Positions 1-6,401 of a stretch of 6,736 nt of DNA are shown piece by piece. A program made the position numbers and the translations under genes. Source of the DNA: Paludibacter sp. Lineage in GTDB: Bacteria > Bacteroidota > Bacteroidia > Bacteroidales > Paludibacteraceae. Where the stretch lies: NCBI GenBank assembly GCA_028748945.1, contig JAQTOL010000180.1, positions 1 to 6,736 of the forward strand, written 5' to 3'. The notes under the pieces were generated by a model. That model made no database searches and was not told the origin of the DNA. It was given only the letters and a program-made list of their open reading frames with translations. The first letter of the stretch is position 1; each line of letters starts with the position of its first letter.

Positions 1-1441
1 CAGGGAAGGGCAAAGCCGGAAAGCAGAATTTGAAAAAGGCAAACTGGTTTCCGATTCGGATATTTTTCCTGATAATTCCGATCGCGGCACGAAGATTTAT
101 TTCGAACCGGATAGTACCATGTTCGAGAACTACGTTTATAAAGATGAGTTTATCGAAACCATGTTACGCAATTACGCGTACCTGAATACCGGCTTAACTA
201 TTAATTTCAACGGCAAGAAAATCCTGTCGAAAAACGGATTGACCGATCTGTTGAATGAAAATATGACGGCACAACCCTTGTATCCCATCATTCATTTAAG
301 AGGAGAAGATATTGAAGTTGCCTTTACACACAGCGATCAGTACGGGGAAGAATATTATTCGTTCGTTAACGGACAACATACGACCCAGGGCGGTACGCAT
401 CAAAGCGCTTTCAGGGAAGCGGTGGCACGTACCATCAAGGAATTTTATTCCAAAAACATGGAATTGGCCGATATACGGAACGGAATTATCGCGGCGGTTT
501 CCATTAGTGTGGAAGAACCTATCTTCGAGTCCCAGACAAAGACCAAACTCGGGTCGCGCGATATGACCAAAGATGGAATATCGGTGAATAAGTTTATTTC
601 CGATTTTCTGAAAAAAGAACTGGACAATTTCCTGCACCGCAACAGTGAAACAGCCAATATTCTGCAACAAAAAATTCAGGATTCGGAAAAAGAACGGAAA
701 GCCATTGCCGGTGTGACCAAGCTGGCACGCGAACGGGCAAAAAAAGTAAATCTCCACAACAAAAAGTTGCGCGATTGCCGTATTCATTATAACGATTCGA
801 AAGGCGATACCGATACTTCCTGCCTTTTTATCACCGAGGGCGATTCCGCCAGCGGATCAATTACTAAAAGCCGCGATGTGAATACACAGGCAGTATTTAG
901 TCTCAGGGGAAAACCGCTGAATAGTTATGGATTGACAAAGAAAATCGTTTACGAAAACGAAGAATTCAATTTGTTACAGGCGGCGCTGAATATAGAAGAT
1001 GGTATAGAAGGCTTGCGTTATAATAAAGTGATCGTATCGACCGATGCCGATGTGGATGGTATGCATATACGTTTACTTCTGATCACATTTTTCCTTCAGT
1101 TTTTTCCCGATCTGATTAAAAAGGGGCACGTTTATATTTTGCAAACGCCACTTTTCCGTGTGCGTAACAAAAAAGAAACAGTGTATTGTTATTCGGAAGA
1201 AGAGCGATTGGCTGCCATGGCAAAACTGGGTGTAAATCCTGAAATCACCCGATTCAAAGGACTGGGTGAAATCTCACCGGACGAATTTAAACATTTTATC
1301 GGAAGAGACATGCGTCTCGATCAAGTAACGTTAAAAAAGGAGGATGCTGTTCAGGATTTATTATCGTTTTACATGGGGAAAAACACACCGGAACGTCAGA
1401 ATTTTATTATTGAAAATCTGGTAGTGGAAGAAGACATCTAA
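1..1441 (+). CDS. parE: DNA topoisomerase IV subunit B (ParE), 5'-truncated by window edge
   Basis: ATPase subunit of the type IIA topoisomerase that decatenates daughter chromosomes, acting with ParC in the cytoplasm. The frame is open from the left edge (base 1 is the last base of a codon), so the ATG at 119 is internal; 479 residues are visible. The start of the GHKL ATPase domain is missing, but its end (GTKIYFEPD) is present. Then come the transducer domain with GGTH (389-400) and the ATP-sensing QTK loop (533-541), the TOPRIM domain with EGDSASGS (836-859) and [10 protein letters not shown] (1043-1072), and the C-terminal FKGLGE motif near 1255-1270. The acidic residues of EGD and DADVD are the expected metal ligands. 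EGDSASGS and the lack of a large insertion after TOPRIM favour ParE over GyrB. I see nothing broken. tadA follows about 115 bp downstream on the same strand; co-transcription is possible but not shown. Confidence 0.93.
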   Translation, partial: REGQSRKAEFEKGKLVSDSDIFPDNSDRGTKIYFEPDSTMFENYVYKDEFIETMLRNYAYLNTGLTINFNGKKILSKNGLTDLLNENMTAQPLYPIIHLRGEDIEVAFTHSDQYGEEYYSFVNGQHTTQGGTHQSAFREAVARTIKEFYSKNMELADIRNGIIAAVSISVEEPIFESQTKTKLGSRDMTKDGISVNKFISDFLKKELDNFLHRNSETANILQQKIQDSEKERKAIAGVTKLARERAKKVNLHNKKLRDCRIHYNDSKGDTDTSCLFITEGDSASGSITKSRDVNTQAVFSLRGKPLNSYGLTKKIVYENEEFNLLQAALNIEDGIEGLRYNKVIVSTDADVDGMHIRLLLITFFLQFFPDLIKKGHVYILQTPLFRVRNKKETVYCYSEEERLAAMAKLGVNPEITRFKGLGEISPDEFKHFIGRDMRLDQVTLKKEDAVQDLLSFYMGKNTPERQNFIIENLVVEEDI

Positions 1442-1523
1442 CGATTTACAATTTATTCATTTACAATTTACAATTGTCTTTCAATTATCACTTTTTTTAA
1501 GACCGGCGTAAGAAGACATCTAA
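1428..1523. repeat. 14-bp direct repeat of the parE 3' end
   Basis: AAGAAGACATCTAA occurs at 1428-1441, where it encodes the last residues and stop of parE, and again at 1510-1523. The copies flank 68 bp of AT-rich sequence. I see no terminal inverted repeats or coding capacity in the 68 bp. It may be a short duplication or the footprint of a small insertion; chance is unlikely for 14 identical bases in so short a distance. Confidence 0.7.
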
Positions 1524-1551
1524 GCAATTAACAATGCACAATTCATAATTG
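1444..1551. repeat. AT-rich intergenic short repeats
   Basis: ATTTACAATTTA is present twice (1444-1455, 1459-1470). A related block at 1525-1551 begins CAATTA and ends TAATTG, forming a 6-bp inverted repeat around ACAATGCACAATTCA. Runs of this kind (TTTACAATT, ACAATGCACAATTCATAATT) are common between genes in Bacteroidetes genomes, as I recall, but membership of a defined family needs a genome search. The block lies immediately upstream of tadA. Confidence 0.5.
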
Positions 1552-1557
1552 ACCACA

Positions 1558-2034
1558 ATGGGAATTTCATATTACAATCAGGATGATACTGCGGATGTAA
1601 ATCCTGATGAATACTTTATGAAACAAGCCCTGCTCGAAGCGATAAAAGCAGGTGAGCGGGATGAAGTTCCTATAGGTGCGGTTATCGTGTGTCAGGGGCG
1701 CATCATTGCCCGTGGTCATAATCTGACCGAAACATTGACCGATGTTACCGCTCATGCCGAAATGCAGGCTATAACGGCTGCTGCCGGATTTCTTGGTGGT
1801 AAATATCTAACCGATTGCACCCTCTATGTCACCGTTGAACCCTGCGTGATGTGTGCAGGTGCGTTGGGCTGGTCGCAAATCAGCCGGATTGTTTACGGGG
1901 CATCAGACGAAAAACGGGGTTTCCAACGATTTGCACCGGCTGCCCTACATTCCAAAACAGAAGTTACATCAGGTATTTTAGAAGAAGAATGCAGTAAATT
2001 GGTAAAAGACTTTTTTAAAAAGAAAAGAGGCTGA
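1558..2034 (+). CDS. tadA: tRNA-specific adenosine deaminase (TadA)
   Basis: Cytoplasmic zinc hydrolase that deaminates the wobble adenosine of tRNA-Arg(ACG) to inosine, allowing CGU, CGC and CGA to be read. From the ATG at 1558 the protein has 158 residues, normal for the family. The deaminase signature is complete: H66-A-E68 in TAHAEMQAI (catalytic Glu and first zinc ligand), then PCVMC with C96 and C99 as the other zinc ligands. DEVPIGAVIV near residues 36-45 and the C-terminal RIVYGASDEKRG segment also fit. A TTG at 1549 is in frame but lies inside the AT-rich repeat, so the ATG is preferred; a further in-frame ATG at 1618 would give a core-only protein. There is no clear Shine-Dalgarno site, usual in this phylum. 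A guanine or cytosine deaminase is the main alternative, but the motif context fits TadA better. Confidence 0.9.
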   Translation: MGISYYNQDDTADVNPDEYFMKQALLEAIKAGERDEVPIGAVIVCQGRIIARGHNLTETLTDVTAHAEMQAITAAAGFLGGKYLTDCTLYVTVEPCVMCAGALGWSQISRIVYGASDEKRGFQRFAPAALHSKTEVTSGILEEECSKLVKDFFKKKRG

Positions 2035-2126
2035 TTCTTCGCTCCAGGCTGTTTGTTCAATAAAATATTATCTCCAACCTGAACTCCAGCCGGCTTTATT
2101 TCACAAAAACCAGATTTAAATTACCG

Positions 2127-2400
2127 GGATTGGACTCACTGAAATTTTTCGGAGGGATATAATGAGTTCAGTTTATCCCGATGTAAATTTACTTTTACAT
2201 ATAATGTGTTCGGTTCATCTCGATGTAAATTTACTTTTACATATAATGTGTTCGGTTCATCTCGATGTAAATTTACTTTTACATAAATTGTGTTCGGTTT
2301 GTCTCGATGTAAATCAATATTCGGATGAAATGCATTGGTTTTGTCCGTCTGCAAATTATTTTCGGATGAAATGAGTTTTAGCCGACTCTCTGAAATTGTC
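2127..2400. repeat. 42-bp tandem repeat (minisatellite), decayed at both ends
   Basis: Units start at 2161, 2203, 2245, 2287 and 2329, with a period of 42 bp. The core is AATGTGTTCGGTTCATCTCG followed by ATGTAAATTTACTTTTACAT. Units 2 and 3 are identical except at the last base; unit 1 differs at a few positions; units 4 and 5 keep the first half but end in TTCGGATGA instead. The flanks look like further worn units: 2127-2160 (ATTGG...TTTTTCGGAGGGAT) resembles unit 5, and 2370-2400 (AATGAGTTTTAGCCGACTCT) resembles unit 1. There are no unique spacers, so it is not a CRISPR array. Because 42 is divisible by three, frames stay open on both strands (2162-2374 on +, 2136-2408 on -), which by itself is not evidence of a gene. 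It lies between the convergent tadA and phosphoesterase genes. Confidence 0.9.
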
Positions 2401-2413
2401 GGCAACACATTTC

Positions 2414-2462
2414 AAAGAAAAACCATTACACATTGAATTATAAAATATCCAATGTGTAATGG
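2414..2462 (-). terminator. Intrinsic terminator of the metallophosphoesterase gene
   Basis: A perfect 13-bp inverted repeat (CCATTACACATTG at 2423-2435, CAATGTGTAATGG at 2450-2462) encloses a 14-nt AT-rich loop. Read on the - strand, the stem is followed by TTTTTCTTT, a good U-run. It lies about 105 nt past the phosphoesterase stop codon. On the + strand there is no U-run, so any effect on transcripts from tadA would be weaker. Confidence 0.82.
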
Positions 2463-2566
2463 CTTCATTAAAACATGCTTTTTGTACGATATTAAACCTG
2501 CTTCTTTAGTTGAATTGAATAACGTTTAATCAATCAATTCCCGGCTGAATCCATCAACCGGTTGAA

Positions 2567-3682
2567 TCAGTACTTCAAATTCACCACCACCAGCTCCGAT
2601 TGTGTTCCAATGCGGTAATGTGGACCCCAAAGTCCTAAACCCGATGAAACATAATAATTTGTTGAGCCTTTTTTCAAATAACCGTAACCCAGTTCGTACA
2701 TCCATTTTACAATTAAATTCCCGGGGAAAAACTGACCGTTATGTGTATGTCCCGAAATTTGAAAATCAATTCCATTTTGTTCGGCATCCTGCAGATGATA
2801 AGGTTGATGATCCATTAAAATTTTCGGTAAATCGGGATTCAGACCTTTCACTATTTCACTCAACGCTTTTCGCTTCGGATTACTTCGGTCATCACGCCCA
2901 ACGATATAAAAACTATTGTCGACCAGACAAGCCGAATCAATTAAATCGGTGATACCTGCTGAACTTAAATATTTAGCTGTTTCATTAGGTTCTTCGGCAT
3001 AGTGCTCATGATTCCCGTTGATGGCAAATACACCCAACCGGGCTTTAATGGAACGGAATTCTTCGTCCATATGCTGGGCTTTAACCGGAATCATGGATCG
3101 ATCCGACACATCACCCGCCATCAACACAATATCAGGATGCTGGTCATTAATCAACTTCACATAGCTTTGCAAACGAATTTTATCAATAGAAATCCCCACA
3201 TGTATATCACTAACAGCCACTATTTTCAGTTCTTTATTTTGTTTGGGTTTATCCGAACTTATATTCAATGTTACTATAGAAGGATGATTAAATTTGTAAT
3301 TTCCAACGATTAACGCAATGGTAACCACTACAAGTGTTGCTGCCATTCCCCAAAGTCGAAATGCAGCCATTCCCTCGGGTAAAAAATGAATAAAATAATT
3401 GAATACACGAATAATGTCTACTAATAAAAAAGACAACATCAGGTAAACAAACACGATAAGGTAAGTAAAACCTACGAAACTAAACACCTTAGCAATTGGT
3501 TCAGGGAAATGTTCTGCAAAAATCATATTTACCATCAATATCAAAAAGAGGGCAATCATACTGATAAGATATATTGGGCGCAAAACAGAAGCGGCTGGCA
3601 AAGCCTGCCATCCGCGCACTACAACGTAACTATTTATTGAAATAAGTACAGCAAAAGCAACAATAAAAAATCCTATTCTCAT
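2567..3682 (-). CDS. Membrane-anchored metallophosphoesterase
   Basis: Calcineurin-like phosphoesterase of 371 residues with an N-terminal membrane part. Four hydrophobic segments are visible at about residues 5-25, 35-55, 67-92 and 107-127. The catalytic domain starts near residue 150 and carries the full two-metal signature in order: D159-I-H161, G190-D191, G223-N224-H225-E226, H292 in DHQPYH, and G311-H-T-H314. This arrangement resembles YkuE/YaeI-like proteins, some of which act on lipid-linked pyrophosphates such as UDP-2,3-diacylglucosamine. The substrate cannot be read from sequence. The number of helices places the catalytic domain on the same side as the N-terminus; which side that is remains unclear. 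The ATG at 3682 leads straight into the first hydrophobic segment. The gene appears to be a single transcription unit, bounded by intrinsic terminators on both sides. No convincing promoter was found in the 100 bp upstream. Confidence 0.88.
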   Translation of the reverse strand: MRIGFFIVAFAVLISINSYVVVRGWQALPAASVLRPIYLISMIALFLILMVNMIFAEHFPEPIAKVFSFVGFTYLIVFVYLMLSFLLVDIIRVFNYFIHFLPEGMAAFRLWGMAATLVVVTIALIVGNYKFNHPSIVTLNISSDKPKQNKELKIVAVSDIHVGISIDKIRLQSYVKLINDQHPDIVLMAGDVSDRSMIPVKAQHMDEEFRSIKARLGVFAINGNHEHYAEEPNETAKYLSSAGITDLIDSACLVDNSFYIVGRDDRSNPKRKALSEIVKGLNPDLPKILMDHQPYHLQDAEQNGIDFQISGHTHNGQFFPGNLIVKWMYELGYGYLKKGSTNYYVSSGLGLWGPHYRIGTQSELVVVNLKY

Positions 3683-3790
3683 ATATTTAAAAATAATTTG
3701 GTAATTGTGAGTTCAAACGTTTTTTTTGACGAATTGTTTATTATGAAAAACCTACAATAATTCAGTATCTATACTTTCTATACCAAAATT

Positions 3791-3818
3791 AAAAAAAGAG
3801 GGAAATTATCCCTCTTTT
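3791..3818 (-). terminator. Intrinsic terminator of the rubrerythrin gene
   Basis: AAAAGAGGG (3794-3802) pairs perfectly with CCCTCTTTT (3810-3818) around a 7-nt loop. On the - strand the stem runs into a stretch of seven T, the typical intrinsic terminator form. It lies about 54 nt past the rubrerythrin stop. The + strand copy also ends in TTTT, but no + strand gene is nearby. Confidence 0.85.
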
Positions 3819-3871
3819 AAATTTAGTATCAGAAATTTTTAAATGTCGCGAAGTGTCCGTATTTGCAACTT

Positions 3872-4483
3872 CTAAATCACGAAAAACTTTTCTCTGCTTG
3901 TGTTACAGAATGCACATTTTTCTTCCACTTTTGCCTGATCGTAAGTATTGCCACATACCGGACAAACTTCATAAACAAAAGGCAGGGTGTTTTCAGTATT
4001 TGATTGTACTGCTGCCAATGCGGCTTTGTAAAACTCCTGATGTTTCTTTTCAGTATCCAATGCCCATGTAAACGATTTTGTTGCCTTTTCCACATTTTCA
4101 GTTTTAGCATCAACCAGAAACTGAGGATACATGGTTGTGGATTCATACGTTTCTCCATCAATCGCGGCCTGTAGATTTTCAGCAGTCATTTTTACTTCAA
4201 ATTCAGGTTTGAAATCTTCCATTTTCTCACCTAATCCTTCTAAAACTTTGGTGTGATTAGCGGCATGAATTGATTCGGCTTTAGAGGCTGCATCAAATAA
4301 TTTAGCCACAGTATCAAGTCCTTCCGCTCTTGCTTTTTCAGCAAAAGCTGCATACTTGGCACTGGCAGTTGTTTCTCCCTTGATTCCTGCTTTCAAATTC
4401 TCAATTGTCTTAACCGGTTTCGGTGCACTGCAACCTGCCAAAACAATCAGGCTTACGAATGCAAATAAAAATAGTTTTCTCAT
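3872..4483 (-). CDS. Rubrerythrin with lipoprotein signal peptide
   Basis: Non-haem di-iron peroxidase, 203 residues. It begins with a lipoprotein signal: K3, a hydrophobic stretch (residues 4-15), then lipobox LAGC with C18 as the predicted lipidated cysteine. The ferritin-like domain follows with probable iron ligands E37 (GETTA), E70-x-x-H73, E111 and E114 (GETYE), and E145-x-x-H148. The C-terminal rubredoxin-like domain has C174-x2-C177 and C190-x2-C193 with 12 residues between the pairs, the classical rubrerythrin spacing, so no key residue seems lost. The family reduces hydrogen peroxide to water using electrons passed through the rubredoxin centre, normally in the cytoplasm; here the signal implies a periplasmic, membrane-attached enzyme. 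No acidic surface-export signal follows C18 (CSAPKP), so an inward-facing location is more likely. It lies 41 bp downstream of the DUF2231-type gene and probably shares its promoter. Confidence 0.9.
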   Translation of the reverse strand: MRKLFLFAFVSLIVLAGCSAPKPVKTIENLKAGIKGETTASAKYAAFAEKARAEGLDTVAKLFDAASKAESIHAANHTKVLEGLGEKMEDFKPEFEVKMTAENLQAAIDGETYESTTMYPQFLVDAKTENVEKATKSFTWALDTEKKHQEFYKAALAAVQSNTENTLPFVYEVCPVCGNTYDQAKVEEKCAFCNTSREKFFVI

Positions 4484-4524
4484 TTTTTGTAAACTTTAAA
4501 GGTTGAATAATTAATATATAGTGA

Positions 4525-4953
4525 TTAAAGAGGCATCATATAATTATAAACAAGTGTTCCTCCGAAGAATCCGGTCGCACTTACCGATAATGCAGCTAAA
4601 GCATACAAGACAAAAGCAAGGACTTTTAATGGCTGGGATTCTTGTTTTCTAACAAGCATATAAGTTCGTAATGCTACAGTCAGAAGTGATATCACAACAG
4701 TCACAGTTGCCAATAATTCGTGTGTTTCTCTGACTTTTCCGGCAGCACCTTCCATATCGGAAGTGAAAAGATCGCCGGATAACCAGGTTACACAGGCGGC
4801 AAGGGTACCAACTACCAAAAGATAGTAACCCATTTTAGTCAAACAAATTTCTTTTTTAAATAATAAGAATGCAAATTCGGCGAGAAATCCTATAGCAATT
4901 AAAGCGATAGGAAAATGAACCAACATAGGGTGCAAATGGCTTGTTGAAAACAT
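4525..4953 (-). CDS. DUF2231-type four-helix membrane protein
   Basis: Small inner-membrane protein of 142 residues with four hydrophobic segments at about 11-32, 42-60, 78-100 and 108-130. Features typical of DUF2231 proteins are visible: HPMLVHFPIAL near the start (H8, H13), a GD pair at 60-61, a conserved His at 78 (ETHELLA) and TGFFGGTLVY at 127-136. No biochemical role is firmly established for the family as far as I know. The conserved histidines at helix ends could bind haem or a metal, which is speculation. It is the first gene of a probable two-gene operon with the lipoprotein rubrerythrin, so a part in redox or electron delivery to the periplasmic enzyme is a reasonable guess. A Bacteroides-type promoter lies about 70 bp upstream. 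The ATG at 4953 is chosen because it keeps the conserved HPMLVHFP segment complete. Confidence 0.78.
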   Translation of the reverse strand: MFSTSHLHPMLVHFPIALIAIGFLAEFAFLLFKKEICLTKMGYYLLVVGTLAACVTWLSGDLFTSDMEGAAGKVRETHELLATVTVVISLLTVALRTYMLVRKQESQPLKVLAFVLYALAALSVSATGFFGGTLVYNYMMPL

Positions 4954-5024
4954 AATTTTATAGTTTTAAGGGGTTATGAAAATTAATGACATAATTCAGA
5001 AAACACAAAACATGATACAGGGCA

Positions 5025-5057
5025 CAAATATATATTTATTTTTTCTATAAAAGCATA
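5025..5057 (-). promoter_or_regulatory. Bacteroidetes-type promoter for the DUF2231-rubrerythrin operon
   Basis: On the - strand, TATATTTG (5025-5032) matches the TAnnTTTG -7 consensus exactly, and TATG (5054-5057) matches the TTTG -33 box at three of four positions. The 21-bp spacing is within the usual range. The predicted start near 5020 would leave a leader of about 65 nt before the ATG at 4953. Confidence 0.6.
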
Positions 5058-5072
5058 AATAGTTCTATTTAT
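5055..5072. promoter_or_regulatory. 18-bp palindrome overlapping the -33 box
   Basis: ATAAATAG (5055-5062) and CTATTTAT (5065-5072) form a perfect 8-bp inverted repeat with a 2-bp centre. It overlaps the -33 box of the promoter above and starts 15 bp past the stop codon of the iron-exporter gene. It could be an operator for a dimeric regulator of the rubrerythrin operon, or a weak AT-only terminator. Base composition here is very AT-rich, which raises the chance of coincidence. Confidence 0.4.
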
Positions 5073-5086
5073 TTTCAAAAATTTAG

Positions 5087-6181
5087 CTACGAAATCGAGA
5101 CTCCTATCAAATTACCAATTCCATAGGTGATGGCAGCAGCTATCAAACCAAATAATACCATTCGAAAGCCGGAATACCAAAGGTTTTTACCGGTAAACAA
5201 CGTTATAGACGCGCCAATCAAAAACAGCCCGAACGTACTTGTAATCACACTTAAAATTATAGCGTGAAATCCAGAAAGGAAAATAAACGGAAGTAAGGGA
5301 ATGAGTCCACCAATTGTAAATAAAAAGAACGAATACAAGGCAGCTTCAATAGCCGAGCCCTCCAGTTCATCTACATTGATGCCTAGTTCTTCCTTGACAA
5401 GAACCTTATGTGCATGCGTTTTATCTTTCATAATTTCGGAAGCCATGTTATTCGCCTGATCTTCCGGGATTCCCTTAGCCATATAGATAAGTGCCAACTC
5501 CTTCTCTTCACCTTCAGGATTGATTTCGATTTCTTCCATTTCGATGGCCATTTGATTCTCGTATAGTTCCTGGGAACTTTTTACGGAAATCCATTCACCC
5601 AGAGCCATCGATAAAGCACCGGCCAGTAATCCGGCAATTCCGGCCAACATCACACTGTGGTTTCCTCCTGTTGCACCCGCAACGCCCATCACCAAACTAA
5701 AAACAGACAATAATCCATCATTTCCACCCAATACAGCAGCACGAATGGCATTTCCTCCGACCGAACGGTGACGTGTTTCGAATTTTGCATGTTGAGCTCC
5801 TGTGATATTTTTGTCATTTTCCAGTATCGACCATAGAATTTTCACATGGTTAGTTTCTGCACCGGTAATTACCAGTTTATTCTTTTCCTTCGTCTTAATA
5901 ATAGCATTCGAAAGACTTTTTTCGGTATCCATTAATGCACCTAACACGTAATCGTAGCTAAATATTTTACCTATCAGATTAAGTGTAATTGCCCTCCACG
6001 AAGGTTTAATCAGGTTTTCAACAGGAATATTTGCTTTACGCGCAAAAGCTTCGGCGTGGCCTTGTTCTATTTCGCTCATTTGGCGAAAAATATTGGCTAC
6101 TGCTGTATCCGGTTCATTTTCGGCTAATCGACGGTATAAATAACAGGCATCGATTTCTGTTTGAACACTCTTATTTTTCAT
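5087..6181 (-). CDS. Ferritin-like/VIT1 fusion protein, probable iron exporter (MbfA-like)
   Basis: Predicted inner-membrane protein of 364 residues combining a cytoplasmic ferritin-like (erythrin) domain with a VIT1/CCC1 transporter. The N-terminal domain (about 1-130) shows paired metal-ligand motifs: E9 in QTEIDACYLY, E39-x-x-H42, E87 and E109-x-x-H112. The VIT part begins near RHRSVGGNAIRAAV (137-150), with GGNDGLLSVFSLVMGV (152-167) and GALSMALGEWISV (188-200). A cytoplasmic loop rich in glutamate (E206-E228) fits the metal-collecting region of VIT proteins. Membrane segments lie at about 148-167, 176-194, 284-303, 307-329 and 339-360. Fusions of this kind (MbfA in rhizobia) export iron and protect against iron and peroxide stress; manganese is also possible. 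An in-frame extension to 6313 would run through a terminator and a repeated non-coding block, so the ATG at 6181 is used. The lipoprotein rubrerythrin operon lies just downstream. Confidence 0.88.
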   Translation of the reverse strand: MKNKSVQTEIDACYLYRRLAENEPDTAVANIFRQMSEIEQGHAEAFARKANIPVENLIKPSWRAITLNLIGKIFSYDYVLGALMDTEKSLSNAIIKTKEKNKLVITGAETNHVKILWSILENDKNITGAQHAKFETRHRSVGGNAIRAAVLGGNDGLLSVFSLVMGVAGATGGNHSVMLAGIAGLLAGALSMALGEWISVKSSQELYENQMAIEMEEIEINPEGEEKELALIYMAKGIPEDQANNMASEIMKDKTHAHKVLVKEELGINVDELEGSAIEAALYSFFLFTIGGLIPLLPFIFLSGFHAIILSVITSTFGLFLIGASITLFTGKNLWYSGFRMVLFGLIAAAITYGIGNLIGVSIS

Positions 6182-6229
6182 AAATATTTTTTTGTTTGTA
6201 AAAGTAGAAAAAATAATTGATACAATATT

Positions 6230-6263
6230 AAAAAACGGATCCCGAAATGAATCCGGAACCCGT
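6230..6263 (-). terminator. Intrinsic terminator upstream of the iron-exporter gene
   Basis: On the - strand, ACGGGTTCCG (6263-6254) pairs with CGGGATCCGT (6244-6235) over ten positions, two of them G-U, around a 9-nt loop, followed by a run of T (6234-6230). It ends about 50 bp before the exporter start codon, so it would stop transcripts arriving from the promoter at 6370-6401 before they reach the gene. It may end a small RNA or act as an attenuator. Full readthrough is also possible. Confidence 0.78.
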
Positions 6264-6365
6264 TGTATATTATGGCAGAGAAGAAACCTCTTTAAAACGC
6301 GAAAGGTAGTCACGCCTGACTACCAATCTTTGTTAACCTTAAATCTAATACTATGAAAAAATCAC
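6230..6365 (-). ncRNA. Candidate small RNA or attenuated leader, about 135 nt
   Basis: Bounded by a predicted start near 6365 (just downstream of the TATCTTTG box) and the intrinsic terminator at 6230-6263. The transcript would begin with a U-rich segment, then GGTTAACAAAGATT, a perfect 8-bp hairpin (GGTAGTCA, loop GGCG, TGACTACC; 6324-6305), a short linker and the terminator stem. I found no plausible open reading frame in it. The 5' half is identical to a second copy at 6649-6734. Bacteroides species are known to have families of paralogous small RNAs, but I cannot confirm that this belongs to one. The alternative is a regulated 5' leader of the exporter gene. Confidence 0.55.
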
Positions 6366-6378
6366 GATGCAAAGATAA
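6293..6378 (-). repeat. 86-bp duplicated promoter-leader block, copy 1
   Basis: Identical at all 86 positions to 6649-6734, an offset of 356 bp. Similarity weakens at once on both sides (only a loose match over 6285-6292). The block contains, in - strand order, the -7 box, the predicted transcription start, the U-rich leader and the 8-bp hairpin. I see no transposase or terminal repeats. Conservation restricted to promoter and leader suggests selection on the RNA or very recent duplication. Confidence 0.93.
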
Positions 6379-6401
6379 GGGGTAATTTTTACATCTCCAA
6401 G
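6370..6401 (-). promoter_or_regulatory. Bacteroidetes-type promoter of the candidate small RNA / exporter leader
   Basis: On the - strand TATCTTTG (6370-6377) is an exact TAnnTTTG -7 box. CTTG (6398-6401) matches the TTTG -33 box at three of four positions with 20-bp spacing. Start predicted near 6365. The -7 box is inside the duplicated block; the -33 box is outside it. Confidence 0.65.

Noticed and set aside
1549..1557. TTG start for tadA three codons upstream
   Set aside because: It lies inside the AT-rich intergenic repeat (TAATTG arm at 1546-1551) and an ATG follows at 1558.
2088..2095. AGCCGGCT palindrome followed by TTATTTC as a tadA terminator
   Set aside because: The palindrome has no loop and the T-run is broken; not a convincing hairpin.
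2127..2400. CRISPR array
   Set aside because: Units are directly adjacent 42-bp copies without unique spacers, and no cas genes are present.
3784..3791. TAATTTTG on the - strand as a -7 box for the phosphoesterase gene
   Set aside because: It matches TAnnTTTG but has no -33 box at the right distance and lies in the U-run of the rubrerythrin terminator.
6199..6206. TACTTTTA on the - strand as a direct exporter promoter
   Set aside because: One mismatch to the -7 box, the nearest TTTG-like box is only 16 bp away, and the start would leave almost no leader.
6182..6313. 44-residue N-terminal extension of the iron exporter
   Set aside because: The extension crosses an intrinsic terminator and part of the 86-bp repeat, and has no family resemblance; the ATG at 6181 begins the ferritin-like domain properly.
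6352..6384. Ten-codon + strand frame MKKSRCKDKG in the repeat block
   Set aside because: It is too short to support; the same bases are explained by a - strand promoter and leader, and the second copy is cut by the window edge.
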